NCBI GenBank assembly: GCA_011319805.1
Contig: SJRY01000229.1
Coordinates: forward strand, 124,001-188,000
DNA length: 64,000 nt
Origin: Macrocybe gigantea
Lineage: Eukaryota > Basidiomycota > Agaricomycetes > Agaricales > Callistosporiaceae
Reading direction: 5' to 3'
Under the pieces are notes generated by a model. The model made no database searches and was not told where the DNA came from. It worked only from the letters and a program-made list of their open reading frames with translations. The position numbers and the translations under genes were made by a program. Position 1 is the first letter of the stretch. The number at the start of each line of letters is the position of its first letter. Shown here one piece after another: positions 38,721 through 51,000 of the stretch.

Positions 38721-40972
38721 ATGGCTCTTAGCGATTCTGAGGAAGAAAACCTGGAGGAACTTGAATTTGGCGACGAAGAGGGAGATGGGGATGTCGAGGA
38801 AGAGATCCTCGACGTAGGTGTTGATGAGGTTGAGGACGCAGATGATGTGCGTTTCTTCTGGCCGCAACAGCCACATTCCTTGATAACTTGCAACAGGACT
38901 CTGTGTCTGACGATTCTGATGATGGTTCTGATGATGAGGAAGATGACGAACAGCCTTTTTCTGGAGCACCAGCGGAGGTCGACAAGAAAGCACTACCGCT
39001 CGAGCGCTCCCAGCGTGTCTCGCCACAACCGCTGCCCATCGTTGACGGTAGGAAAAACTCCCCTTTTCCAGTCCCTCAGCGCTGATGTATTTTCCAAGCA
39101 CCCCCACCTGTGAAACGGAGGCGCTCTCTGTCCCCCGCCGAGGCACGGAAGAGGTCGCTTTTGTTACAATTAGACAAGCTTCCTCTGAATCCCTCTTTTA
39201 CGGTCGAGGCGATATGTGCTCTACCTCATCCGGTCCCAACGCACGCCCTGGCTGCGTCTACATGCATGACGCATCTCTTAACCGGTTCTGACGATGGCTA
39301 CATTCGAGACTATGATATATTTCCGGCTGTCAATGGGAAGAACTTCTTAACTGCTCCTCAGCGACACCATTCTGGTGTCGTCGAAGGAATCATGAAGGCA
39401 GGCCAATTGCGATGTTGGTGGGAGAACCCAGTGCTGCCGGATCTCGCCAAATCAGCTGGGATACCTCCTCCCGAGGACGAACTGACGCTTGCACCTGTCT
39501 ACAGCCTTGCAATGCACTCGGATGCTCTTGGTCCCTCGCGGGGACAGACGTATGACCTGCTTCCCTTTCAATCGGTTGATTTGTGTTCAATAGTCCTACA
39601 GTCCGGTTCCATCAATTTGTTCACTGTGCGTCATGAACCAGGTCGATTGGCTCATGTCATGAATGGTCACAAGGGTCCGGTCTCTGCACTTTCCGTGGAC
39701 TATGATGAGAAAGGCTTTTTCAGCGCGGGTTGGGACGGAGAAGCCATGGCGAGTTAGAAACTTCAGAATGTCGTAGTTGTCCTGACGATCTGCATTATCT
39801 TCAGCAATGGGACCTTAATACCGGTCAGCGCGTGAGGAATTTTGTTGCGCACGGCGCGCAGCTTGCTGCTATCGCTGTTCGTCCCCTGAAATCTGGCTAT
39901 TCTCCAGTCAATTCCCTCCCACGTTCCAAGCCACGGAATCTGCAACCACTTCGCAGACGTTTTCTTCTGACCAAGGCACGGAGTCGGAGACCCAAGGAGC
40001 AGTTGCTCAAACGACTGATGATCAGTTGGAAACGGATGCGAAATCCGACGCTTCATTTGACCCTCTGTTCGATGGCGACTTAGATCCAGTTCAAGACAAC
40101 ACAATTCAGCCGACCGACGTCGCGCTTCCAGGGTCTGAGAACGTCAATCCATCGCAATCGACCTTGAGTAGATCCGTTCCTGGCGCCTTGCCCGCTCCTA
40201 AAAACGCTCCTCCTTTGTTGGATTCATCCGTCTATCCCACGTACTCGCCTGATCTATTGATGACGGCTTTTGTCGATGGTCAGGTTGTGCTATGGGACAG
40301 GAGAGTACGATCGGCAGGGCAGGGTGTCGGTAGGCTCTGGATGAGCGAAAAAACACCTCCATGGTGTCTTTCTGTATGTTTTCCCTTCCCATCCTCTGCG
40401 GTTTATTCAGAAACGACTGTGTATCAGGCGTGTTGGTCGGCCGACGGTGCACAAATTTACGCGGGCCGGCGCAACGGAGCGGTGGATGTGTGGGATGTTC
40501 GTCAGCTTGGTGCGTCTGGTCCATCGACTACTCCTAGATTGTTGAAGACTCTGCGCAATCCTCCGAGTTCGGGTGTCGTGTCATGCGTAGTCGCTTTCCC
40601 CGACTGCCGCCATATTGCTTGGTAGGGGTATATACGCAGTTCCTCCGCCAACAAATACTTATGGCCTGTCGTCATTAGTGCTTCGGTGGATAACATACGT
40701 CTCTGGAACGTATGGGAGGCCGTCGAGTCGGATTCCTTCGGGAAAATTAAGGGTGGAGTACAATTTAAGATTATTCCTGGTCATCACGGTGGCTATATTT
40801 CTCAAATGGGTGCGCTAATCGACGATTTTTTTTCTCGTTTGGGTAAATCATACTCATTGGCGGCCTAGTCATTGATCCTGGCATGAGATTTATGGTGAGC
40901 GCGAGCAGTAACCGCGGCTGGCACGGGGAGTCTACACGGACAGTGTTCGTACATGATATCAAACGAAGTTAA
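38721..40972 (+). CDS. SPT8: SAGA subunit Spt8, WD-repeat (apparent 1-nt frame break)
   Basis: WD40 subunit of SAGA that contacts TBP. The acidic N-terminus is MALSDSEEENLEELEFGDEE. The propeller contains THLLTGSDDGYIRDYDIFPA, VVEGIMKAGQLRCWWENPVL, SGSINLFTVRHEPGRLAHVM, GPVSALSVDYDEKGFFSAGW, QWDLNTGQRVRNFVAHGAQL, SPDLLMTAFVDGQVVLWDRR, CWSADGAQIYAGRRNGAVDV, ASVDNIRLWNVWEAVESDSF and IDPGMRFMVSASSNRGWHGE. The conserved DALW...LAGTD segment is broken: one more T in the TT at 39528-39529 gives DALWSLAGTD and an exact GTATGA donor at 39550. The intron at 39749-39804 has a GC donor (GCGAGT). A second change of frame near 39890-39930 could be either a weak intron (donor GTCCCC) or another missing base. 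Confidence 0.9.
39749..39804 (+). other. Apparent GC-AG intron in SPT8
   Basis: This is a 56-nt intron with donor ATG|GCGAGT and acceptor TCTTCAG. It joins AGWDGEAM to QWDLNTGQ, a conserved propeller blade. The only nearby GT (GTTAGA) is out of phase. Confidence 0.7.
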
Positions 40973-41113
40973 TGCTTATAATGATTACATGAAAATCGCA
41001 CAATAACACATTAGACAAGAAGGTATAATACATACATACAAGAATAGCCCTTCATGGGACAAGCGGCGACCGAGATATGGATAAAATGCTGCAACGCTTG
41101 AGAACCTAAGATC

Positions 41114-44100
41114 TCAGCGCCAAGCATCGCGAGCCCAGCTGGAACCTGCGGCATTTTGTTGAATGGATCGGGAAGCAACAGGAGCGGGCTGGGGAGGAAA
41201 GTTAGGTGGGTGACGGGGAGTTGAGTATCCATAGGGTGTCTGTGGGACGCCATATCCGGGCATCGGTGTTGTTCCTGCAAACGGTGCTGGAGTTGCACCA
41301 CTGTAGGGGTTAGGCGTCCTTCCAAGTTGACGAACGGACATGTGACCAGGCGTAGTGCCGGGTCGTGCGGGAGTCCGAATTCCCGCACCGAATGGTGTCT
41401 TGCCACCTGCAGTATTCGCCAAATTTTGCGATTCGTGGAGATGTCTATCGGACGCATTAATGAAAGATAAGCGCCATCGTTGATAATTTCACACACCGGA
41501 CTTTGAACGCATCGCATAACTCAGCTACACCGACCGCAGCGGCATCGAAGAGATAATATGCTTCAGGCGCAACTCTGACGGGCTGAACGCAACTCTGAAT
41601 GTGAAGTGAAGGACTCTTAAAGAACGTGCACACATACCCATGTCTGAACAGCGGAATTCTTGTTTGCCAAAAAACACAAACTGAAATGGCCGGGCCGCTT
41701 GCGATTTAACGTGAAGCCGTACATACTCTTATTTGGGTTGGCGGCCAAGTAATTCTTGAGGAAAAGATCTGGAAAAATTGTTCGGTACGGATAATCAAAT
41801 ATAATAGATAATTCTTACGCAGGTCATCCTCAGTGCCATGTTTGTATTTCTCATGAGCCATCAGTTCCTCGACCCTGCGAGCCATTGCTTGTACGTGATT
41901 GACAATCAATTCGTCGAGGTCCGCATAGGTGTGTGTGCTGTCAACGATAAGCTGGCCGCCCACAGTTTGACCAGTAGGATCCGCGTTTGGCTCTGTGACA
42001 TCTGCGACGAGGATGAGCAGATTCAGAGATGCTTTCAAGGTTCATGTGCTTACCGATATGCTGGTATAGGCCATCGTCCACTTTCCAAGTCACTGCAAGG
42101 TGATTGATACCTTTTGATGAAGGTCTGATGACGACATCGCCTCGCTGTTGCTTCTCAAGATATGCTTCCGCTTGAGCTGTGTTGAAGTTGTGGAAATTCG
42201 GATGCTTGATAACACGTCGTGTCCTGTCGACTTCCGCTCTCTTCTTCCTTGCTAGAACTTCCCTGTCTTTCTCGTACCGTGTGTGATCCCAAGCATCATC
42301 CGGGCGAATGCGGCGGAATTGACTGTCTCCTTCTCCGACGTCCGTAGGTCGTGAGGACAATTCAACGAGGAATGTGTCTTGTTCTAGAGATGGTTTGATG
42401 TCCACCACTACAGCAGGTATTGTTTGCCCTTTCGACACTACGTCATTGTTGTTGGCTGGCAGATGATCAGCCAGATATTCCGAGTTGATAATGCCTTCAA
42501 TGCCGGAATCGAGACGGACAGATATGGACTGAGGTCGAATGCGCTGGACAAGGACCGAAACAATGACGCCTACACGGAGGGTACGAGGAGTCTCTCCAGT
42601 CAACATGGTGACGACGTCCCATGGACCAGGCAATAAGAACGGCTCCCGACTTTCCGCAAACGGATGCAATAACTCATCCCGTATGAGGTTCAAGGTGTGG
42701 CGTTTCTGATCTCGGTTGGCTTCGTAGAGACTGATGGCGAACTCGTCCAGGTTCAGCTCTGACAACTTTTTCTCGTTTTCGTCGTCTTGCATGATCAAAG
42801 ATACGACATGGGACGGATGTTCGTCATGAATGTCCTCTTCATCAAGTTCGAGAGCATCAGTTGCCATTTTGCGGGCTAGCTCATAGTCTTCGGGATGAAT
42901 GCGAGTGTTGTCAAGCGGATCTGGTGCCAAATCATCATCATGTCGATTTTTCAGGTGCTTCGTTTCAGGATCTTGCAGGATACGGAGAAAGCCGGCGGCG
43001 TTCAGGAAGATCTTGGTCGTTAGAAGACCGCTTTTGATGAATTGGTCGCGATTCATGAGATTTCCGCCCTTGGTGATATGATGTTAAATGCAGCACGGAA
43101 TAGATGAAACAAGTGAAAATCACCATGGTACCGATTTTCTTGATCAGAGCCTGTGCTTTTCGGGGACCCAGGCCACATACGAAGGGCAATAGATGTTGAT
43201 AATACCCATCGGCGACTGCACGATTGATATCCACACCAACCTTGTTAGTGACATCTACTAATGTGCGTTCGCACGCGGCGAGCAGCTTCTCCTTTGGTAC
43301 CTAGCGTAGAATATCGTGAAACATGATAGTGAAGGTAAATAAAGGGGAACTTACAAGATGCTGCGTGTCTTCCTCGAACGAGATGGCTACAATATCATGC
43401 CCTAAGGCGGCATATTCGTTCAGCGGACTCTGAGCGTATCGCGCAAGACCGACACAGTATCTCGCCGTCGTCGACAAAGAGCCAAACTCTTCGGAACCCC
43501 GTTTGCTGTGCTGGTACATCCTCGCTACATCGTCATGCACGTAGATGACCGGGATTGCAGAAGACAGATTTGACGACCCCCAGGCGCCAACCGCTTCCTG
43601 ATCGAAGTTTGCGGCGTTGCCTACATGTTTTTTCACCAGGCCTGCAAGCTTTAGAGTCGCTACGCTAAAGCCGCCAATCACAATAACGTTGGGTTTGCGG
43701 CGCGCCACCAAATCGTTGAATTCGTCGACCAATTCTGGGTCATGCAAATTATCGATTTTTGTTTGCTCCCGCATTCTTCCTGCAGAATCGAGGAACACAA
43801 GATTGATGGCGTCCTTATGCGGATCACCTTTGCCCCAGGACGCAGCCAAAACCGAAGGTGTGTCACCTTTCTGCATCGCAGGCGTCGTATAGGAAGCGAC
43901 ATCGATACGCTGATGGCCAACTTTGAGCGGGATAAAACTCCAAAAAATGCTAGATGGTACCCACCTTCCGCAAGTGGCCAGCACACCGATTCGCAAGGTA
44001 GTCTTCGACCTCTTCCCTGATATATTCTCGAGCCCATTTTACCCCAGCCGGAATAAGATATTGCTCGAGCACCTCGGAAACGACTCGAGACCGTTCCAAA

Positions 44101-46388
44101 TTCCATGCCCGGGCAGCATCGCTGAAGCTATCGGAACTAAATGCGTCATTTAACCGGCGTTCGAACGAAGCTTTGGATTCCGGAGATATGAAAATCGAAA
44201 CAATTACGAGGTGCTCATTCTCTGCGGCCAAGATATGAAGAAACTGGGCCGAGTCCAGCATGTCGTGGATGCCTTTTTGGCACAAATATTTGAAGTTCTA
44301 GCAATAATACGGAAGATTAAGCCACATGCACTCCACCACCGAAGAGCCGACTCACGAAGTAATGATGATGTTCATCTATCTTCACGATGCCACGCTCTGT
44401 GGGCTCCACAGATATTCGTGCTTCATCTTGAAGAGCTTTCTCATGGCGTTGCGCAGAAGAGGATCCTTTCCTAATTCGGTTGCAAGAATCATCCTCGCCC
44501 GACGTAGAAGTTCGTCCGACGACAAAGCTCTTGAGGGATCCGGATCCGCGAATTGTTCAGCGTACACTGTTGGGTTCAGTTCCTGGTCCTCGACGAAGTG
44601 TACATGATTGGAGGCCACGAAATTGAGCACCACCTGATGCGGCTCTATTCCAAATCCCTGAAAAGATTGAGCACTTGGTATTGGAAAAGGTGCCTCCGCT
44701 GCCTTTACCTTTGCAAGTTTAGACACGACGCTTTTCTTGACCACTTCATAAGCGGATATGCGACTCGGCATCTTGCGTCTCCTGGCGGTCTCGACATCCT
44801 CGTCATCATGGAATCGGAAATCGGCTTCCAACGGCTTCTGGTCTTTATGCCGCATTGATAACCATTCCGTCGCATCCGCCACCACCTCTGCACTATCCGT
44901 ACGTGGCATCACCTCTTCCTCGAAGTATTCGTCTTTGACCTTGAGTTTTTCGTAAACGAAGGTCAGAGTCTTTCGACGTTCCAGAAGGGAGCGATATTTC
45001 TGTCCAAGTGCATATATGCGCCAAAGTTCCGAATTGCTGAGAAGCTCGGTACGAGATCTGATGTCCTTGGGATCAAAGTGACAGATATAGTCCCTCTTAT
45101 GAGTCCAAATATACGGCACTTCGAATTCCTCCACAAATAGGAAGCGAAGCGTGGCAGTGACAGCCAAGACCAAAGCACCCTGCAGATGCGAATATTGTCC
45201 TTCTGGTGTGAAGAATTCGCGAGTTTTCCGCGTCGAAAGGCGGGTGGTGACCCACATGGCGGCACCGTCTAGGTCACTTTCAGTGAGTTGTGTATGGAAA
45301 GAAAGAGTAGACGACTCGGATAATGAGGAAGTGGCCAGTTGCATTCGCTCAGGGATATCTTGCGCTCGGATCAAGTCGTCATCCTCTGTAAGCATCCATT
45401 TCTGTATCTCAGACGGTTCGAAGACCTGCAATAGCGGATTAGCCGTCGCAGAGCGCGACATGCAAAGCAGGAACGTACATCCTGATACTTCATGTCGGTT
45501 TTATATGACTCTTCATCTTCCTGACCCTCGTCCTCGTCGCCGAGTGCCCAATCGTATTCATGCCATCCCCGAAAACATCATGGATCTCGTCCCATGCGCT
45601 AATAAAGTCATTACCAAAGTCACGACAAAGATGAACGTGTACGTACTTTGCGTCAATGCCAACAAGCTCGGGACGCGCGCGAGTTCTTTTTCTTCTTTCC
45701 TCTCGTCTCTTTTCTCGCCTCCGTTCCTCGCGCGTAGCTTCATCCATGGCGGCACCTCCCTCTTCTTCTTCCTCGTCGTCGATAAAGTCGTCCATATCAC
45801 CCTCCTCGTCATCTTCATCCCGAGCACGTTCGTCGTCCCATATTCTCCGAATATCCTGAACCCGATGAGAACCCTCATCGTCGTCCAAGTCATCTTCTGA
45901 AGACTCCACAATCCTCCTCTTGGAGGATGGCGTAGGAGGGGACTCGGGCCTGCGGCGAAGACGAGTTAACCTATGGGTCGCCTTGAAAGAGGTGCCAGTA
46001 TTTTCTTCAAGAAGCTCAAGATCTTCTTCCTCAAGAGCTTCGTCATCCTCGTCATCTGCAAACCATGTTAAAAGAGGTCGTCCCGCGCCGGATAGCTCAC
46101 AACCGTAGACTCACGGCGGCGGTGGCGCTTCTTTCGTCTTTTCTTTCTCTTCCGATGGCTGCGCTCCTCCTCTTCCTCCTCCTCCTCCTCCTCTTCCTGG
46201 TCTACAATGAACGTCCGTATGCGCCTCTTTTCTTCCTCATCATCCTCGCCTTCTTCGGAACTGTCATCCGTAACGTCAGACATGACAACGTCGCCTTCAT
46301 CTGCCTCGTCCTCCTGTTCCGATCCAAGCATAGGATCGTGATCGACTTCTGTCGTATTCAGTTCATCGTCGTGGGTAGGAGAGGACAT
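41114..46388 (-). CDS. SPT6: Histone chaperone and elongation factor Spt6 (two apparent 1-nt frame breaks)
   Basis: Histone chaperone that travels with RNA polymerase II. The start at 46388 gives MSSPTHDDELNTTEVDHDPM; the acidic N-terminus includes a Glu run (46165-46198) and RRIWDDERARDEDDEEGDMD. Conserved blocks: WDEIHDVFGDG, YDWALGDEDEGQEDEESYKT, EIQKWMLTEDDDLIRAQDIP, IWTHKRDYICHFDPKDI, PFFC-like RKLFKMK followed by ARISVEPTERGIVKIDEHHH, DPELVDEFNDLVARRKPNVI, VDINRAVADGYYQHLLPFVC (helix-hairpin-helix), an S1 domain (RLDSGIEGIINSEYLADHL), and an SH2 region ending NYLAANPNKSMYGFTLNRKR. The Pro/Thr-rich tail ends SSWARDAWR at 41114. Frame breaks at about 45559 and 44420 each lack one G on the coding strand. 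Confidence 0.97.
46165..46198. repeat. Trinucleotide tract encoding Glu in SPT6
   Basis: An imperfect (CTC/TTC)n tract on the plus strand encodes about twelve consecutive Glu residues in the acidic N-terminus of Spt6. It is likely to vary in length between strains. Confidence 0.85.
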
Positions 46389-46531
46389 GATGGTCAAGAG
46401 CGAACAAGGTGTGTCGTCGTTTTTGTGTAAAATAACCTGGCTCAAGAGTTGTAAATATTACCAAATATCTTACATAACCAGATAGCTTGATAAGCTTCCC
46501 TCTGCCACCAAGCTAGTTGCTGGTCCAGGAC
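46389..46531. promoter_or_regulatory. Divergent promoter, SPT6 / deaminase
   Basis: These 143 bp separate the start codons of SPT6 (minus) and the deaminase gene (plus). They must hold both core promoters; no individual element was identified. Confidence 0.55.
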
Positions 46532-47105
46532 ATGATGCACGATACACAGCCTGGTTTGTGCTGACCCGCGCAGAAATGTGTCTTATTTGCTAACAAGTAC
46601 CGTAGATGAGCATATTCATTTTCTTCGTCTGGCCCTCGCAGAAGCCGAGAAATGTATACCAACACCAACGGCGTTCTGTGTAGGTTGTGTTATTGTGGCT
46701 CGATGGCCCCCTAGTCAGGGTCGTGCAGTTGTTTTGGCTACTGGGTACTCCAGAGAACTTGAAGGCAATACTCACGCAGAAGCCAACGCTCTGACCAAAG
46801 CTTACGCCTTATCGCCTGCGGAGCTTTCTAATCTGTTCTCGACGTCCGTCGATCTGGAGCAGATTCTGTCCCACGCAGACGTTTATACCACCCTCGAGCC
46901 TTGCTCAGTCCGAACCTCCGGACTTGCTCCCTGTGCCGATGCACTGATCAAGGCGAACGTTAAGCGATGCTTCGTTGGAGTTGGGGAGCCGGATGATTTT
47001 GTTGTCTGCGAAGGAGCACGGAAACTCAGAGATGCTGGTATTCAAGTCGCTTGGGTCAAGGGAATGGAAGACGAATGTCTTCGAGCAGCACGCAGAGGTC
47101 ATTAG
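46532..47105 (+). CDS. Riboflavin-type deaminase (RibD N-domain-like, stand-alone)
   Basis: Cytidine-deaminase-fold enzyme of the RibD/Rib2 group, expected to deaminate a pyrimidine intermediate of riboflavin synthesis. Two exons (46532-46553 and 46606-47105) give 173 residues; the 52-nt intron ends CTAACAAGTACCGTAG with a clear branch site, and exon 1 encodes MMHDTQP. The second exon alone has no ATG in frame near its start, which supports the split. The zinc site is seen as GNTHAEANALTKAYAL (His-Ala-Glu) and TTLEPCSVRTSGLAPCADAL (Pro-Cys and second Cys). The end is VKGMEDECLRAARRGH. The reductase domain of bacterial RibD is absent, as in fungi where the two steps are separate proteins. Deaminases of other specificity with the same motifs are the main alternative. 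Confidence 0.86.
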
Positions 47106-47202
47106 CTATAGGCGGTACTCGATGTCCAATAAAATTTGTACAGTACATGGCAATTGATTCCCACGCCGCTTTCACTCTTCCCATCTCTGACCTCCACCCA
47201 CC

Positions 47203-48006
47203 ATGAGGATAGAAAAGTGTTATTTCTGCTCTACCAACATATACCCTGGCCATGGTAACCCTTATCACCCGCTCAGTGATTACGCTTTAATCCAGCGTTT
47301 AACCCAGGCACAGCGTTCGTGCGAAACGACGCTAAAGTTTTTCGATTCTGTACATCAAAGTAAGTGTTCAGGTGCAGTATCTGCTTCTCATTTTCCCGCT
47401 GAACAACGAAATAGATGCCATAAAAATTTTAAGTATGCTCTTATAACAAGTTGCTTCAACGGAGCGGTGTGTCAGACCCTTTCTGCAGAATGAAAAGGAA
47501 TCCACGCAAAGTCAGATGGACGAAGGCGTTCAGAAAGGCAGCGGGCAGGGAAATGACAATTGTGAGTCTGGTATCTGGCGGAAATGCGCTTTTCGGTCAC
47601 TAACTCAATTCCAGGATTCGACAATTGACTTTGAGAAACGAAGAAATATTCCTATTCGCTATGATCGTGAACTCGTGCAGACGACTATCAAGGCCATGAA
47701 GCGGATAGGAGAAATAAAGAGCAGAAGAGAGCGCGCATTCTTTAAAAATCGGTTCGACACTATCATTATGCTTGAAGTGATTGCATGCGCTCATTATTCC
47801 CCTTTAGGATGGCTGCTAGCCGCGAGAAACAACGAGCGCATCGCAGAAAGACGACGGAAGCTATCAAATCTACCGTCAAACTACAAGAGCCCATTGCAGA
47901 GGCAATTGAGTCTCCGAAAATTCGCGAAAAGGTCAGGGTGTCTTCAAAACCTAGAAGCGCACTGATGCAAGGCGATGGACGGTCTATGGCCATGGAAATC
48001 GATTAA
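47203..48006 (+). CDS. RLP24: Ribosome biogenesis protein Rlp24
   Basis: Placeholder for ribosomal protein eL24 on pre-60S particles; it recruits and activates the AAA-ATPase Drg1. The start at 47203 gives [18 protein letters not shown], the Cys2 half of a zinc ribbon. Splicing then gives [20 protein letters not shown] and [20 protein letters not shown], then [20 protein letters not shown] and [20 protein letters not shown]. The C-terminal extension ([20 protein letters not shown]) separates Rlp24 from eL24. Six short exons with GT-AG introns; the exon phases are all consistent. It is convergent with ATG2, stop codons 83 bp apart. Confidence 0.97.
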
Positions 48007-48089
48007 CCAGAATGTACTATACACTGCATAACATGTCATGATACAAAATTGCGCCAGCTAATTAATGACCCGCAAGATCGAGGAAATCT

Positions 48090-51000
48090 CTACTGCTTGT
48101 ACTTCGCTTCGGTTTCGTGCCGGATATTTGGGTCTAACGTGTTGTGGAGGCCAAGAAGAGTCTTGCTCACAGCTTCAGAGGCTCCGATCATTGGTTTCAG
48201 CACCGCTATCGGAACAGCGCGAATAACAGACCGGATAGGTCCCTAGAACACCGTTCAATAACCGCAGTGTATCCGATAGTGGAGTTGAAGTACCTCATTG
48301 CCAGACCTCTCATAGACTTCCATTGGCACAGCGAGGATGGTTTGTGCGGCGGAGGTGAAATTCTTCCTGAGACTCTTGTAGGCGGAACGCATCCCCTCCT
48401 TGATATCCGACGGCTGTTGCGCGTACTTGGATATTAGTTCTGAGGAATCCGAGTTTTCCTCATTCGTCTCCATGTATTCTTCTTCGACCTCATCCATGGT
48501 AATAGTCTGTACGGTCTCCGCCGTTATTGGATCCTTGAACTGAGAGCCCAGAACGCTTTCAGCTTGTTCAAGGATCACTTGGGTGCCCGTGGCTAGGCGG
48601 GCTCCCATCTTGACTGCCTCAGTAGCTGTAGATTTGACAAATGCTGTCGTGCCCTTCTGAATGCCTCGGACAATGCGCCCGTCCTTCTTGTACTGAGCGA
48701 TAGGCAACAGGATAAGATCCGCAAGGCCAGAACCAACGTTCACAACGGAACGAATCGGGGCCACACCGGATATCACATCCACCAGTTGAGTGGCCTTGAC
48801 ATCCGGCGTCCACAAATCGTTGAGCAGCTCAAAGAGTCGAGCCCATCCGGTTACCTACAGTCGATAAGAGTCGAAGATGCACGCAAACTCGAATCGACTC
48901 ACCCCTGACAGTGTGATATGACGCAGCGTCATCTCGGCACCATCGAAATGGAAGAAATTCATCAACTCTATTGTCCTCCCTTCTCGCAGAGCTCTGTAAT
49001 CAACATGCCGCGGCTTGTAGTCAAGCTTCAAGTCAATTGGGAAAACTTCGACGAATTCTAGATGGACAATGGTATAGACTGAGGCTGTTGAGAGCAAGCG
49101 TTCACTCACGGAAGTAAGTCTCATCATTGTTGCTTGAGCCAGAGTTCGAAGGTGATTCGGGATCGGCGAAGCTAAAGAACTTCTTCAAGAAATCCACTGC
49201 ATCCTGATCGACATACAACCGAAGAGGGAGGATTTTTGCCTAGAATGGTCCTTGTATGAGCATAAATTTTCCGCTATAATGATAACCATTACCCTCAAAC
49301 GGGACTCCTCAGATGGGTGGTCTGGAACAGGTCGAACTTTCAAAAGTTCTATTCGCACCATGTTAGACCCAGTTTCTCTGATATTCCCTCGAGAGTCAGT
49401 TCGCAAACTGGTCAGGAACTTCCTCCAAGTCGAAGTCTTTATATGATCGAATATTTCGACATCCCGGACTGTCGCCAGAATGCGTGACACCATTGGTTCA
49501 TCCGAATGGTAGCGATACACCTCGGCATCAAGGCCTCGCAACTGGAATTCTATGCTGGAAGCCTTCGAACGGGTAAGACGTTTTCCATGAACACGCGTCA
49601 AGAAGGGACGTTGCTTGGGAACCGGCGCTCGTAATGTCTGCCATGAACTTTGGGTAGCAGTTTCCACGTCGTCTTTCAGTTCTTCGTCGATGGCTGCTAC
49701 CAAGGCGCTTTGATCCATCTCATGCATATCGCGCAACCCGATGTGCACGGAGTTGAACAGAAGCGCGCTGCTTTCTTCAAATTCATCCAAATCGTAGGCA
49801 TGGCCACTTTGGACTAGTTGCTTTATCTTCGCAAGCCGACGACGCATCTCTTGGACCTCCTTCTCGATAGTTTGCCTCGTGCGAATCCAATCGTAACCAT
49901 CATATAAAAAAAGTGCGGCTTCGCTGTTCCGTACATGCATTCGAAACGCCGTTCTCTCATTTCTGTAAATGGATCAGCAATCAGAAAAAAATTCGGAATT
50001 GGTCATACCGATCAAATGTACTAGAAGGTTGAGCAGCCAACGCGCCGTAGAAATTTTCGACAATGTGGACGCCGTCGGCGTGAAGCATTTTGATAGTCTC
50101 CCGTCCACCTCTCGCCGTTGACGCATCCACTATCGTTGTAGATGTCTCGAGCACGAGTTCAGGTCCCTCGAAATCTTCAAGATCCTCGTCATTGAGTTCT
50201 CTTAGTCCCGCAGCTGCACCAAACGATTCATCCAAGTAATGAATGTTCGTTGGTAAGTCATCCTCTACAAAATCGGGAGCTGCACCAATCTCTGGCAAAC
50301 GCTCGAAAGCAAGATCCTCCACGGATGCTGGTAAACTATATCTGAGAAATTATTTGAATTATGTAAAGGATGGAGAAAATACCCATCAACCCTGGAGAAG
50401 TGTCCAACGAGTTATGTGACAGGATTACCGCATCTTTCCGAGATGTTGTAGTATGTGACGGCGAACTGCACCTCCAAATCAGAGTGAGGTCCACGTCAAC
50501 AGTTTCGCAGTATGCTCACATCTCCTCCGATTCAGATTTGAAGGTGTCCCCTACATCTGCAAGGAATGCCGTAATGGGATTGAGAGTATCGGCGCAAAGA
50601 TGTACGCGAAGATTGATATGATCAATGATAGCCTGGATGAGTGTCAGCGCTGCACTCACATAGTCGGAAGCGGACGACATACAGTAGTAAGGTCGGGCGA
50701 ATCCAGGTTGTGGATGGTCTCATATTCAAGTCTGAGATCTGAAATCTCTGCGAGGAGTGCAAAACCAATGCTCTGCATGTATTTAGTGGTGATATTCGGG
50801 GTAAAATACGAAGGAACAAACCTTCCAATGAGCTGGACCTTCCAATAGCGGGCTTGTACTTGACTCTTCATGCGAGACATCATCGATGACAAGGATGGAG
50901 GCTGTAGAAACTGCGACTTTGAACGAATTACTCGTCGAATTTCCTATGATATTTGTGGAGAACTCGGTATCGCTAAGGTAGCAAACAATGGAGCCTGAAT

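Noticed and set aside
39890..39935. Second frame break in SPT8
   Set aside because: It lies in a disordered linker and can be explained by an intron with a weak GTCCCC donor, so it was not counted with the strong cases.
45151..45900. Long plus-strand open frame opposite SPT6
   Set aside because: It is an antisense shadow of the acidic, serine-rich SPT6 coding region, with no domain of its own.
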